A stretch of 64,000 nucleotides of DNA from Flavobacteriales bacterium (GCA_947500755.1 CANMTO010000006.1:28320-92319), one strand, 5' to 3'. Counted from the stretch's first letter, positions 1 through 8,253 are shown. Notes: generated from the letters alone by a model not told the origin. Numbers and translations: made by a program.

Positions 1-1
1 A

Positions 2-583
2 CTTGTATCTAGAGGTGAGATTATTGGTCAATTGAATAAGGGTGAATATTTTGCAAGCTATAATTCAGGAAATACGTATACGTATGGTAAAAATATTGAA
101 TTGGTTGGAGAGGTTCAAGGTGAAAAAACGGCCTTGTATTCACTTAGTGCGCTTGACGCTAAATTGTACGACGACGGACGTGCCCAATTAGTTAACGGAG
201 TGGGCTTTGTTCGATTTGATGAACTTTTCTCCACGTTGGTGGAAGGAATACCAACCGTAACGGTTAGTCCCGCAGGTAATTGTAACGGTATTTTTATCGA
301 GGAAATTACTAAAGATGGTTTCCGAATTAAGGAAATGAATAACGGTACCAGCAATGTAGCGTTTACGTACATCGTCCTTGCAAAAAGAAAAAGTGTTGAA
401 GAGGAGGCCACTAAAATGGTCACGAAAGCTACTTTTGAACGTGATCTTGATGGGTTTATGTTTAATGATGGTAACACAGAAAGTAAGGCTAATGGTGCTT
501 GGTGGGATGGTAAAACACTGAAATTTGGTACTATTCCCCGTGCTTTGATTGAAGAAAAGAAAACAGAATCAGATAAAAAATAA
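2..583 (+). CDS. C-terminal part of a beta-rich hypothetical protein (5' end outside window)
   Basis: The reading frame is open from base 2, so the gene starts upstream of the window; 194 residues are visible. The sequence is rich in G, N, T and beta-strand-like stretches. It ends with a segment carrying a GNCNGIFI motif followed by a conserved-looking NGGTSN-like motif (here NNGTSNVAF) and then VLAKRK. That ending is reminiscent of the C-terminal ends of large Bacteroidota surface or tail-fibre-like proteins, which is recollection rather than proof. The last 60 residues are charged and hydrophilic and end in lysines. It lies six bases before an exported M28 peptidase on the same strand, so the two may be co-transcribed. 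No catalytic motif is visible and no function can be given. Confidence 0.7.
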   Translation, partial: LVSRGEIIGQLNKGEYFASYNSGNTYTYGKNIELVGEVQGEKTALYSLSALDAKLYDDGRAQLVNGVGFVRFDELFSTLVEGIPTVTVSPAGNCNGIFIEEITKDGFRIKEMNNGTSNVAFTYIVLAKRKSVEEEATKMVTKATFERDLDGFMFNDGNTESKANGAWWDGKTLKFGTIPRALIEEKKTESDKK

Positions 584-589
584 ATAGTA

Positions 590-1486
590 TTGATTAAGCA
601 CTTATTTATTAAGTTCTTAGGTCGTGCCTCTGTTGTCTGTTTAATTTTGTTTCGTGTTCCTATACATGCACAAAATTGTGAATCACTTGAAAAGGAACTG
701 AAATCGCATGTTAAATTTTTAAGTGGTGATGCCTTAAGAGGTAGGATGACAGGTGGAAAAGAAGAGGCTCTCGTTAACACCTACCTAGAAACGGCTTTTA
801 GTGATAATAAAGAACGAACTATTTTCGAAATTTCCTATCGGACCAACTACCAAGGTAAGTTACTTAAAAGTACGATGTGTACTTGCTTCCAAAATAAAAA
901 ACAAGTAAATACAGTCCTAGTCGGAGCCCATGTTGATCATATAGGCATGGGAGGAGAATTATCGAAGTCAATTGGAAAAAGTGACGTTCATAACGGTGCT
1001 GACGATAACGCTTCTGGTGTCGCAATGGTAATTGAATTACAGAAGTATTTTAGTAAGGTAAATCTTCCGTTTAATGTATTATTTGTTGCCTACACAGGTC
1101 ACGAAATTGGAACTAAAGGTTCTGAATACCTCGCTACGCATTGGAAAAAAAAGTGGGGAAATTGTATTGCAGTGATTAATTTCGATATGATTGGACGATT
1201 AGAAGATTCAAGCTCTTCTTTATTTGTTTCATCAAATAATCCTGATTTTTTTAAAGTAGCATCTAATCATATGAACCTTGTTTACGATGAAGGAGAACGA
1301 TTGAATTTATTGGATACACGGCATTTTGTTCACTTACCTTGTATTACTTTCTCAACGGGTATTCACAGCGATTATCACAAGATAAGTGACGATGAAGATG
1401 CCATTCTTTATGCTGGAATGTGTCAGCAATTTATTCTATACCAAACAATGATAGCTAATATATCGACGAAGGAACAAAAAAAATAG
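590..1486 (+). CDS. Exported M28-family metallopeptidase
   Basis: Predicted zinc aminopeptidase-like enzyme of 298 residues. The N-terminal 28 residues form a signal peptide ending in a typical Bacteroidota HAQ cleavage site, so it acts outside the cytoplasm. The M28 metal ligands can be read in order: His114 (GAHVDHIG), Asp138 (GADDNASG), Glu172 (TGHEIG), Asp199 (NFDMIGR) and His263 (SDYHK). In family members the Glu172 ligand is normally preceded by a second Glu that acts as general base; here that position is His171, so catalysis may be altered. The start is TTG, chosen because it gives the complete signal peptide. The gene follows its neighbour by 6 bases and ends before a long palindrome that probably terminates transcription. 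Confidence 0.85.
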   Translation: MIKHLFIKFLGRASVVCLILFRVPIHAQNCESLEKELKSHVKFLSGDALRGRMTGGKEEALVNTYLETAFSDNKERTIFEISYRTNYQGKLLKSTMCTCFQNKKQVNTVLVGAHVDHIGMGGELSKSIGKSDVHNGADDNASGVAMVIELQKYFSKVNLPFNVLFVAYTGHEIGTKGSEYLATHWKKKWGNCIAVINFDMIGRLEDSSSSLFVSSNNPDFFKVASNHMNLVYDEGERLNLLDTRHFVHLPCITFSTGIHSDYHKISDDEDAILYAGMCQQFILYQTMIANISTKEQKK

Positions 1487-1522
1487 CTTTGAATGGACAC
1501 GCTATGGGCTAGGTGTGTAATT

Positions 1523-1554
1523 TCCTGGGTGGGGGTTTAAACCCGCACCCAGGA
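1523..1554. repeat. Palindromic repeat copy 1 (probable bidirectional terminator or mobile palindrome)
   Basis: A 32-bp near-perfect inverted repeat centred on TTTAAA, with arms TCCTGGGTG and CACCCAGGA and one mismatch (1532/1545). A second copy with the same arms and centre lies at 6134-6166. Both copies sit between convergent genes, which fits a bidirectional terminator, but the shared sequence also fits a dispersed palindromic element. Confidence 0.75.
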
Positions 1555-1562
1555 GAAAACAT

Positions 1563-1889
1563 TTAGCTACTCGACTGAAATTCGATAAGTTTCGCTAACA
1601 ATTTCTGGTGTTCTTCTAACAAGGTGATGTATTTATCTTTCCATGAAGGCTCATTTAAATTTGAGGATTCTTCATTTGATACATAAGTTCGCCGTAATTC
1701 GGGAATGTGATCGGAAAAATCATAGTGTATCGATTTCCCGATTTCCAGCATATATTCCAAACTGAGCATTGGATTCTCAAAGGCATCGTACAACCACTTC
1801 CTGCTTTTTCCCAATCGCTTAGCTAACTTACTTAGGTTGTGCCCGGAAGACCGAACCGCCTGCTCCACGATTTCGCCGCGGTGAATCAT
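1563..1889 (-). CDS. Small XRE-like helix-turn-helix transcriptional regulator
   Basis: A 108-residue protein whose first 55 residues look like a helix-turn-helix DNA-binding domain: SGHNLSKLAKRLGKSRKWLY matches the pattern in which the second helix contacts DNA. The C-terminal 30 residues (from WKDKYITLLEEHQKLL) form a short amphipathic helix or coiled coil, a common dimerisation tail in small Bacteroidota XRE proteins. It is divergent from the 1984-6047 operon, with 94 bases between them that contain an inverted repeat at 1921-1941. This arrangement suggests it controls itself and the operon; that is inference. No sensor domain is visible. Confidence 0.75.
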   Translation of the reverse strand: MIHRGEIVEQAVRSSGHNLSKLAKRLGKSRKWLYDAFENPMLSLEYMLEIGKSIHYDFSDHIPELRRTYVSNEESSNLNEPSWKDKYITLLEEHQKLLAKLIEFQSSS

Positions 1890-1920
1890 GAAACAAAGGT
1901 GATTGCATTATTGCATTCAC

Positions 1921-1941
1921 TTGTATACATTTCTTATACAA
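1921..1941. promoter_or_regulatory. Candidate operator: inverted repeat between divergent regulator and operon
   Basis: TTGTATA, seven bases, TATACAA: a perfect 7-bp inverted repeat lying in the divergent promoter region, 18 bases upstream of the TATATTTG box at 1959. The outer sequence CATTATTG (left) is also complementary to CAATAATG (right). Its position between an HTH gene and the operon makes it the best operator candidate here. Confidence 0.5.
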
Positions 1942-1958
1942 TAATGTAACTTAGTCAC

Positions 1959-1966
1959 TATATTTG
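1959..1966 (+). promoter_or_regulatory. -7 box (TATATTTG) for the 1984-6047 operon
   Basis: Exact match to the Bacteroidota -7 consensus TAnnTTTG, 17 bases upstream of the ATG at 1984. No clear -33 TTG lies at the usual distance; the palindrome at 1921-1941 occupies that area, consistent with a regulated promoter. Confidence 0.5.
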
Positions 1967-1983
1967 TTCAAAGAATTGACCGA

Positions 1984-2550
1984 ATGACAAGAAGCTGTTT
2001 AAATACATTCGCAGGTAAGTCCCATAAAGGAATTCTACTCCTTCTCTTCGCCTTAAGTTTCCTTACGGTAAACGCCCAAATTGATAGACGACGCGTTATT
2101 GCATCGGCTGGGCGTTTGGCAAAGAATTTAACTCCGGTCCCGCTCGGGCCTAACTATTCCATGTCATACACACTCGGGGAACCCTTCATTTATGTGAATA
2201 CGCCATTGGGGTATTCCGCAATCCGCATGTGTAACGGCTTCCAACAACCCAATACCTTGACTCCAGCAGGACCTGGTGTGGTAGTGCAAATGCCAACACA
2301 ACCCGTGTTTAAGATCTATCCGAACCCCTTTGATGCGTATTCCATCATTGAGGCACCTCAAGAATATGCAGACCAGGAATTGAAACTGCAACTCATTGAC
2401 GCCAATGGCAAATTAGTGTATGATGAAATCATGCAAGGCGCACGCCACAAAGCAGATTATTCTACTGGTCTTGCTCCTGGAACTTATTTTCTAAACATTT
2501 ATCAAATCACGGGGGAATTCATTCACCAAGTAAAACTCATTAAATCCTAG
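1984..2550 (+). CDS. Secreted protein with T9SS type A C-terminal sorting domain
   Basis: A 188-residue exported protein. Residues 1-32 form a long signal peptide (hydrophobic [12 protein letters not shown], then NAQ). The middle carries a YTLGEPF motif and a short NGFQQP motif typical of small Bacteroidota secreted proteins that consist of little more than a linker and a sorting domain. Residues 110-188 form a T9SS type A sorting domain, with IYPNPF at its start and GTYFLNIYQ followed by the terminal VKLIKS. The T9SS would carry it across the outer membrane and anchor or release it. It is the first gene of a tight operon (2-base gap to the next gene). Its binding partner is unknown. Confidence 0.8.
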   Translation: MTRSCLNTFAGKSHKGILLLLFALSFLTVNAQIDRRRVIASAGRLAKNLTPVPLGPNYSMSYTLGEPFIYVNTPLGYSAIRMCNGFQQPNTLTPAGPGVVVQMPTQPVFKIYPNPFDAYSIIEAPQEYADQELKLQLIDANGKLVYDEIMQGARHKADYSTGLAPGTYFLNIYQITGEFIHQVKLIKS

Positions 2551-2552
2551 GC

Positions 2553-4769
2553 ATGAAAAAGAACCTAACCATGCTGATTTTATTGGCAGTAAGCTTGTTT
2601 CAAACGCTTTCGTATGCCCAAGCCCCTAACGGTATTAATTACCAAGCGGTAATACGAAACAACACGGGTACCCTGATGGCTAATACCCCAACTGCGATTC
2701 GCGTAAGTATACGACAGACCTCAGCTACGGGTACCATTGTATATTCGGAACGACAAAACGTAACGACAGACCAATTTGGTTTGGTGAACTTCGTTATCGG
2801 TTCAGGAACCTTACTTTCAGGAAATTTTACCAATATCCCATGGGCTAATGGCCCCTTCTTTTTGGATTTAGGGGTAGCCTTTTCAGGCTTACCAGCTCCG
2901 ATCATATACATGCCTTATGGCACGCAACAAATGATGAGCGTTCCTTATGCCTTGTATGCGAAATCTTCCGGGAATTTAGTGAACCAATGGAAATATGGCG
3001 CAGGGGTACCTGCAAGTAACCTAGGACTGGTAGGTGATTATTACCTTGATACCGCCACTGGAAATGTATACACGAAAACTACTGGAAATACGTGGGTACT
3101 CATTTCCAATATTACCGGCCCGCAAGGCTCGGCCGGCACAGCCGGTCCACAAGGTGTGGCCGGACCTACTGGTCCACAAGGTGCCACCGGATTAACTGGA
3201 CCGACCGGCCCGCAAGGTCTGGCAGGACCTGCTGGAGCAACCGGACCCATTGGATTAACAGGGGCACAAGGAGCAACCGGGCCGCAAGGGCCTGTTGGGG
3301 CCACGGGTCCACAAGGGAACCCAGGAACAAACGGTAATACCATGTTAAACGGCATGACAGCACCCTTAGCTGCGACAGGTGTGAATGGTGATTATTACAT
3401 TAATTCAATGACCCATGAACTTTTTGGACCCAAAACCAATGGCGTTTGGCCAGCAGGTATTTCCTTGGTTGGTCCAATGGGGCCTTCGGGAGCCTCAGGC
3501 CCCACTGGAGCGACTGGACCAGCAGGTTTGGCAGGAATCAACGGTACAAATGGAACTAACGGATTAAATGCCTTAGTTAAAACAACAGTAGAACCTGCCG
3601 GTGCGAATTGCGTTGCCGGAGGAACCAAAGTAGAAACCGGATTAGATGCCAACAATAATGGGGTACTGGATTTAGCTGAAATTAATGCCGCACAAACGAC
3701 GTATGTGTGTAATGGTTCGGGAGGGGCAATTCCCAATGGCAATGCACAAGGACAAATGTTATATTGGAATGGAAGTGCTTGGGTGAATCTTGCACCTGGG
3801 ATAACAGGACAAACGTTGACTTTTTGTTACAATGCACCACAATGGGGGCCGTGTTTGCCTCAAGTAACAACAAATGTTGTGACGAATATTTTGGGATACA
3901 CAGCTACATCGGGTGTTAATATTATAGCAAATGGAGGAAATGCAATTACGAGCTCTGGAATTTGTTGGAGCATAAATCCAAATCCAACACTTTTAGATTC
4001 AATAAATGCAAATGGTAATTTAAACGGGAATACTTCCTTAAATCTAATTAATCTTTCACCCGGCACCACTTATTATGTTCGAGCCTACGCAACCAATGCC
4101 GGTGGAACCGCTTATGGAAATCAATTGGTATTTACTACAGGAGCAGCCTTACCTTCATTGAGTACATTGAATGCATCAAATATTACATTTAATTCTGCCA
4201 TAGTAGGTGGCAACGTCACAAATGATGGTGGTGCACCTGTAACACAACGTGGAGTGTGTTGGTCAACAACTCAAAACCCGACATTGGCGAATAATAATTT
4301 AATCATTGGATCTGGGCTAGGAAGTTTCAACGATACCATAACAGGACTTTCAGGCAACACCACCTATTATGTTCGAGCCTTTGCAACAAATAGCAGTGGG
4401 ACGGCTTATGGGAATCAAATTAGTTTTACCACTTTCAATTCACCAACACCAATAAGTTGTATAGGAGGTACATTTTATGGGTATATTACATGTCCACAAA
4501 TGAATGCCCAAGGAATAATTGTAGCTCAAGTAGGTCAACAAATTACAATAAATCATGTGGCAACAGGAAATCAGTTTTGTAATTGCTCTTCATTTACTAA
4601 TTCTCCTTCTGCCATTGTAATAAGCACATTTTGTGAACAATGGGCATCTCCTAATTACATTCAAGAGGTAATTGTTTTTAATACTCCGGGAGTATATAAT
4701 ATGGCATCCCAAGTGAGTGATTGCGTCATGCCACATCCATGTAGCTATTCGATATTAATTAATCCATAA
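2553..4769 (+). CDS. Collagen-like repeat surface protein with FN3-like domains
   Basis: A 738-residue exported protein. Residues 1-23 are a signal peptide, followed by the [12 protein letters not shown] domain (residues 25-140) that often opens Bacteroidota repeat proteins. Collagen-like G-x-y triplets, mostly GPQG and GATGP, occupy about residues 188-260 and 305-334. Next comes a segment rich in D/N with a [15 protein letters not shown] calcium-loop-like motif (about 365-380). Two FN3-like repeats follow (about 440-530 and 535-625), each ending in TYYVRA(Y/F)ATN..GTAYGNQ. The last 100 residues contain several cysteines, and no T9SS sorting domain is recognisable. The 3' third is visibly more AT-rich than the collagen part. 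It is probably an adhesin or stalk protein; its ligand is unknown. Confidence 0.8.
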   Translation: MKKNLTMLILLAVSLFQTLSYAQAPNGINYQAVIRNNTGTLMANTPTAIRVSIRQTSATGTIVYSERQNVTTDQFGLVNFVIGSGTLLSGNFTNIPWANGPFFLDLGVAFSGLPAPIIYMPYGTQQMMSVPYALYAKSSGNLVNQWKYGAGVPASNLGLVGDYYLDTATGNVYTKTTGNTWVLISNITGPQGSAGTAGPQGVAGPTGPQGATGLTGPTGPQGLAGPAGATGPIGLTGAQGATGPQGPVGATGPQGNPGTNGNTMLNGMTAPLAATGVNGDYYINSMTHELFGPKTNGVWPAGISLVGPMGPSGASGPTGATGPAGLAGINGTNGTNGLNALVKTTVEPAGANCVAGGTKVETGLDANNNGVLDLAEINAAQTTYVCNGSGGAIPNGNAQGQMLYWNGSAWVNLAPGITGQTLTFCYNAPQWGPCLPQVTTNVVTNILGYTATSGVNIIANGGNAITSSGICWSINPNPTLLDSINANGNLNGNTSLNLINLSPGTTYYVRAYATNAGGTAYGNQLVFTTGAALPSLSTLNASNITFNSAIVGGNVTNDGGAPVTQRGVCWSTTQNPTLANNNLIIGSGLGSFNDTITGLSGNTTYYVRAFATNSSGTAYGNQISFTTFNSPTPISCIGGTFYGYITCPQMNAQGIIVAQVGQQITINHVATGNQFCNCSSFTNSPSAIVISTFCEQWASPNYIQEVIVFNTPGVYNMASQVSDCVMPHPCSYSILINP

Positions 4770-4771
4770 TA

Positions 4772-5677
4772 ATGAAGATAAATCCAAATTTCGATGTGTT
4801 ACTGAAAAGTAATTCCAAATTCACCATAATTCTTGGTTCTGGTTTTCATCGCAAGGGTATCGGTGTCTCATCAATTCTTAGCTCTTGGGAGGAACTTTTA
4901 ATGAAACTTAGTCCTGATGCTGAGTTAACTGGTCAATACCATCTAGATTTCGAGAAAATAATTCAATCGAAAAAAACTCTCTTTGAAGATTCCCGAGAAA
5001 CAGAGGAACGGTTAATTCAGTGTGTTCAAAAACTAATTAAAGAGGAACAAGAAAGAGTTTTAAAAGAATGTGAACACTGCTATCCACTCGATATTTTTAA
5101 TCCAGAGAAGGTCTCGGATGTCATTTCGTTGAATTTTGATGAGGTACCAGAGCAATTACTGAATAAACAAAAAGGTGCAAAAATTGGCAAGTATAAGAAT
5201 GATTCAAGTTTTAAGAAAAAATCAAATAAGTCATATGAATTTCTTTCAACCAGACATAAATCTATTGAATTTTCTAAAACCAAAACAATTCAGTTTTGGT
5301 ATCCACATGGGGCCATTGACAAAACTAAAAGCATTATTCTTGGTTTGCACCGCTATGCCCACATGGTTGAAAATGTTCTAAGTATTCGAAATCATCATAT
5401 GAGGGCCAAAAGGAATAATACCCATGATAATACTTGGTATGATAAATTACTCTTAAATCCAGTAATTATACTAGGTGCAGGAATGTCTACCATGGAATGG
5501 GATCTTTGGTTTGCTTTAACTTCTCGTGAAAGAACCAATACATCACATCCTCAGATCTTCCAAATGCGCGAATGTGAATGTAAAAACGATGCCCAACACC
5601 AATGGTTTGAACCACTTTTTACAGGAATGACGTTCGATGAACAATGGGATAAACTAGAACAATTATTTAAACAATAA
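4772..5677 (+). CDS. SIR2-like domain protein (putative NAD-consuming enzyme)
   Basis: A 301-residue cytosolic protein with no signal peptide or membrane segment. The SIR2/Rossmann hallmarks appear in order: an N-terminal glycine loop IILGSGFHRKG (residues 19-29) followed by SSWEELL; SLNFDEVPEQLL (119-130), equivalent to the TTNYDxLLE motif with Asn121 as the likely active-site residue; FWYPHG (175-180), with His179 in the catalytic histidine position; and a late glycine motif ILGAGMSTMEWDLWF (233-247). Such stand-alone SIR2-like domains are known in prokaryotic antiphage NADases, but also in other contexts. It sits two bases after a surface-protein gene and four bases before a secreted-protein gene, an unusual place for a cytosolic enzyme. 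The NADase and defence roles are inference. Confidence 0.7.
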   Translation: MKINPNFDVLLKSNSKFTIILGSGFHRKGIGVSSILSSWEELLMKLSPDAELTGQYHLDFEKIIQSKKTLFEDSRETEERLIQCVQKLIKEEQERVLKECEHCYPLDIFNPEKVSDVISLNFDEVPEQLLNKQKGAKIGKYKNDSSFKKKSNKSYEFLSTRHKSIEFSKTKTIQFWYPHGAIDKTKSIILGLHRYAHMVENVLSIRNHHMRAKRNNTHDNTWYDKLLLNPVIILGAGMSTMEWDLWFALTSRERTNTSHPQIFQMRECECKNDAQHQWFEPLFTGMTFDEQWDKLEQLFKQ

Positions 5678-5681
5678 TAAC

Positions 5682-6047
5682 ATGAAACACCTCTTCACCC
5701 TATCTTTCTTATTCTTTTTGGCGATTTCAAATGCCCAAGGCAATTTACAGTTTAACCAGGTAATTACATATACAGGAACATTTCAAGGTAGTCTTGTTCT
5801 TGGAACCGTTCCAAATGGGAAAGTATGGAAGATTGAAGCAAGGTCCATAGATATTAATCAAATCTATACATTTATTAATGGATTCAGATATGATTTTATT
5901 TACGGTGTTTCTAACACAGGACTTGTTATTAATAATCAGCCTATGTGGCTTAAAGCAAATGACATACTTTCCATTCAGTCTCAGCCTGCCTGTTGCGTAA
6001 ACCGTGATTATTTCTTCAGTATTTTGGAATTCAATATTGTACCGTAA
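5682..6047 (+). CDS. Small secreted protein, function unknown
   Basis: A 121-residue protein with a signal peptide (MKHLFTLSFLFFLAISNAQ). The mature part of about 100 residues looks all-beta, with alternating hydrophobic residues, and includes the motif GTVPNGKVWKIEA. That motif resembles the start of small carbohydrate-binding or jelly-roll-like domains, but I cannot assign a family. The adjacent CC pair (ACCVN) near the C-terminus could form disulfides. It lies four bases after the SIR2-like gene and is the last gene of the operon, which ends before palindrome copy 2. No T9SS sorting domain is present, so it may stay in the periplasm. Confidence 0.7.
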   Translation: MKHLFTLSFLFFLAISNAQGNLQFNQVITYTGTFQGSLVLGTVPNGKVWKIEARSIDINQIYTFINGFRYDFIYGVSNTGLVINNQPMWLKANDILSIQSQPACCVNRDYFFSILEFNIVP

Positions 6048-6133
6048 CCATTTAAACCAATTAACTCGGCAATCTCGAACCATCCGTCTTTGGCGAACAC
6101 TCGATTAGCGTGGGAATAAAAATTAAGCTCCCC

Positions 6134-6166
6134 TCCTGGGTGCGGGTTTAAACCCGCATCCCAGGA
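6134..6166. repeat. Palindromic repeat copy 2
   Basis: Same palindrome as at 1523-1554: arms TCCTGGGTGC / GCA(T)CCCAGGA around GGGTTTAAACCC, with a single-base bulge (T at 6159). It lies between the convergent genes ending at 6047 (+) and 6175 (-). The two copies bracket the HTH/SIR2 cassette. Confidence 0.75.
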
Positions 6167-6174
6167 AACAAAAA

Positions 6175-7146
6175 TTACCCCACCATCTGATTACAGCCCC
6201 GGATATCCGATTCATTAACGCGGCCTTCCAGGGTGAATCCACCCGGAACTTTGCGACCAATGTCGTCGGTGGCAATGAAGCTGCAACTGTTCAAGTTGGC
6301 TAAGTCAATGATGTTGAACGCCCCGCGCTGTCCCTCAGGAACCTGAGCCATGGGATCACTCACGGCACGCAATTGCACCTGCATCCATGCCGGCGTGCTG
6401 AAGATTAAATCAGGTCCGCAATACCCCTGAGAAAGTAATTCGGTCATGCCATATTCGGAATGAATTTCGGAAGTATGTAAACCCTGTTTCAAGGCATTGT
6501 GCAACTCCGATTTTGTTAGCTCTTGCCGCCGTCCTTTCATGCCCCCCGTTTCTACCACTTTAGCCTTAGAAAAATCTTTTCCCTGCTCGGCTAAATCCAA
6601 CAAGGCATAGGACACCCCAAACAACATACACTTTCTGCCCGAAGCGATGGCCGCTTGATAGTGCGCATGAATTTGTTCCATTTCGTTCAACACAAATCCT
6701 GACAATTCATGTTCCGTTTGCTTGATTAATCCGTCCATCATATACACCAAACCAGAGGACCCTTGCTCCAAATAATTCGGCAACAAGGCCAAAATCACCC
6801 AATCCTTCGCACTACCGAAATAGGTTTCAAACCCAAGGGAATAGCTTTGCTCATAAAGCGCCGGTCTCGTTACAATGTGCTTACTTCTTCCCTGCTCGCC
6901 CGTTCCGCTGCTCAAAAAGACCAAGGGATCCGTTGGAATTGCATCGGAAACCACATCAAATTCTTTGAAAAATCGAATCGGAAGAAAAGGAATCTCCTCG
7001 AAGCGGGTTACTTGGTCGACCTTCATTAAGCGCGCAAAGTCGCGGTATATCGTGCAATGTTCCAACTGAAATTGGGCAACCTCCACCGCCAAGGTATGAA
7101 ATTCGGTTTGGTTCCGTAAGTCAAATATTCTACTGGATTCAAGCAT
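6175..7146 (-). CDS. LuxE/PaaK-like acyl-AMP-forming enzyme
   Basis: A 323-residue protein of the adenylate-forming (ANL) superfamily, closest in layout to LuxE acyl-protein synthetases. The phosphate-binding loop SSGTGEQGRS is at residues 79-88 and the ANL core motif EYGMTE is at 231-236; a TDDIGR motif near residue 296 matches the Asp that binds ribose. In this family a carboxylic acid is activated with ATP to an acyl-adenylate and passed to a protein or CoA acceptor. The length is typical of the LuxE type, which lacks the large C-terminal domain of acyl-CoA synthetases. Its substrate is not evident; there is no luciferase or reductase gene nearby. It is transcribed alone, divergent from hemH. 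Confidence 0.8.
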   Translation of the reverse strand: MLESSRIFDLRNQTEFHTLAVEVAQFQLEHCTIYRDFARLMKVDQVTRFEEIPFLPIRFFKEFDVVSDAIPTDPLVFLSSGTGEQGRSKHIVTRPALYEQSYSLGFETYFGSAKDWVILALLPNYLEQGSSGLVYMMDGLIKQTEHELSGFVLNEMEQIHAHYQAAIASGRKCMLFGVSYALLDLAEQGKDFSKAKVVETGGMKGRRQELTKSELHNALKQGLHTSEIHSEYGMTELLSQGYCGPDLIFSTPAWMQVQLRAVSDPMAQVPEGQRGAFNIIDLANLNSCSFIATDDIGRKVPGGFTLEGRVNESDIRGCNQMVG

Positions 7147-7150
7147 GGTA

Positions 7151-7158
7151 CAAAAGTA
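7151..7158 (-). promoter_or_regulatory. -7 box (TACTTTTG) abutting the start of the LuxE-like gene
   Basis: On the minus strand TACTTTTG is followed by four bases and then the ATG at 7146. A transcript starting the usual few bases after this box would have almost no leader. Confidence 0.45.
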
Positions 7159-7188
7159 AGAAGTTCTTCAAGAATCAGCGGTTTTCCC

Positions 7189-7196
7189 TACCTTTG
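7189..7196 (+). promoter_or_regulatory. -7 box (TACCTTTG) upstream of hemH
   Basis: Exact TAnnTTTG match, 31 bases upstream of the hemH ATG in the 81-base divergent intergenic region. Confidence 0.45.
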
Positions 7197-7227
7197 AACT
7201 TTCCAAACTGCGAATTGTTTCAACCCC

Positions 7228-8253
7228 ATGAAAAAGACCTGTGTTCTCCTAATCCAACTTGGCACGCCGGACAGCCCCAAAACCTCCGACGTTCGACGCT
7301 ACCTCTCTGAATTCCTCAACGATCGGCGTGTTATTGATATTCCGTGGCTTGCGCGAAAAATCCTTGTGAATGGAATTATCGTTCCGTTCAGAGCGCCGAA
7401 ATCCGCCAAGATTTACAGGGAGTTATGGGAACAAGGGAACGGTGTTTCTCCGTTAATGACTCACACAAAAAACGTGAGTAAACTGCTTCAAGCGGAGTAC
7501 AAACAAGACGAAGTTACCGTTGAGTTTGCAATGCGCTACCAAAACCCATCGTTGGATTCCGTACTTGAACGCATTCGCCTCGCCAACTACGACAAAATCG
7601 TTATTTTCCCCTTATTTCCTCAATATGCGAGTGCCTCATCCGGTTCTGCTATCGAAAAAGCCATGCGAATCATTTCTTCATGGTGGGTTATTCCAGAAGT
7701 TGCCGTGGCGGGACAATTCTATGACAACCCCTATTACATTGAAAACATCGTAGAGAATACCAAAGCATTTGACATTAACTCGTATGACCACATCCTCTTT
7801 TCGTACCACGGCCTGCCTGAACGTCAAGTAGACAAAGTATATGAAGGCACAGATTTGTGTGGTGACCAACCCTGCGAAACGGAACTTAATGATAAAAATA
7901 AAATGTGCTACAAAGCCACGTGCTTTGCCACCACTAGACTTATCGTTGAAAAACTAGGGTTAAAAGAAGATCAATATACCGTATGTTTCCAATCCCGTTT
8001 GGACAAGAAATGGCTAGAGCCTTTCTCCGATAAAATCGTGGAAGAACACGCCAAAAAAGGAGCGAAACGCCTATTAGTCTTTAGTCCTGCTTTCGTTGCG
8101 GATTGCTTGGAAACCTTAATAGAGATTGGTAGTGAGTACCAAGAGATTTTTGAAGAACACGGCGGGGAAACCGTGGACTTGGTTCCGAGCAATAACGATC
8201 ACCCCTTGTTTATCAAAGCCCTTAAACATCAAATAAAGGAAATGGGGATTTAG
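7228..8253 (+). CDS. hemH: Ferrochelatase
   Basis: Inserts ferrous iron into a porphyrin in the last part of heme synthesis; soluble or peripheral to the inner membrane. The 341 residues cover the whole family. The N-terminal QLGTPDSP motif, SSGSAIE (residues 137-143), the catalytic His194 in FSYHGLPERQ and the conserved Glu295 in ADCLETL are all present. An insert carries four cysteines (211, 216, 227, 232; spacing CX4C, CX10C, CX4C) directly after the catalytic histidine. Internal cysteine clusters of this kind have been linked to a [2Fe-2S] centre in some bacterial ferrochelatases, so this one may be an iron-sulfur type. The protoporphyrin versus coproporphyrin preference cannot be told from the sequence. 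The gene is monocistronic. Confidence 0.95.
   Translation: MKKTCVLLIQLGTPDSPKTSDVRRYLSEFLNDRRVIDIPWLARKILVNGIIVPFRAPKSAKIYRELWEQGNGVSPLMTHTKNVSKLLQAEYKQDEVTVEFAMRYQNPSLDSVLERIRLANYDKIVIFPLFPQYASASSGSAIEKAMRIISSWWVIPEVAVAGQFYDNPYYIENIVENTKAFDINSYDHILFSYHGLPERQVDKVYEGTDLCGDQPCETELNDKNKMCYKATCFATTRLIVEKLGLKEDQYTVCFQSRLDKKWLEPFSDKIVEEHAKKGAKRLLVFSPAFVADCLETLIEIGSEYQEIFEEHGGETVDLVPSNNDHPLFIKALKHQIKEMGI

Noticed and set aside
115..780. Long minus-strand open frame opposite the first two genes
   Set aside because: It is the shadow of two well-supported plus-strand frames and its product is low-complexity Ser/Leu/Pro-rich with no motif.
3041..3363. Minus- and plus-strand frames rich in PCGPV or RTG repeats
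   Set aside because: They are alternate-frame readings of the collagen-like GPQG repeat.
4772..5677. Known Thoeris or Dsr defence system
   Set aside because: No TIR, MoxR-like or other defining partner gene is present; only the SIR2-like core motifs can be seen.
6175..7146. Part of a lux (bioluminescence) operon
   Set aside because: There are no luxA, luxB, luxC or luxD neighbours; only the LuxE-like fold is present.
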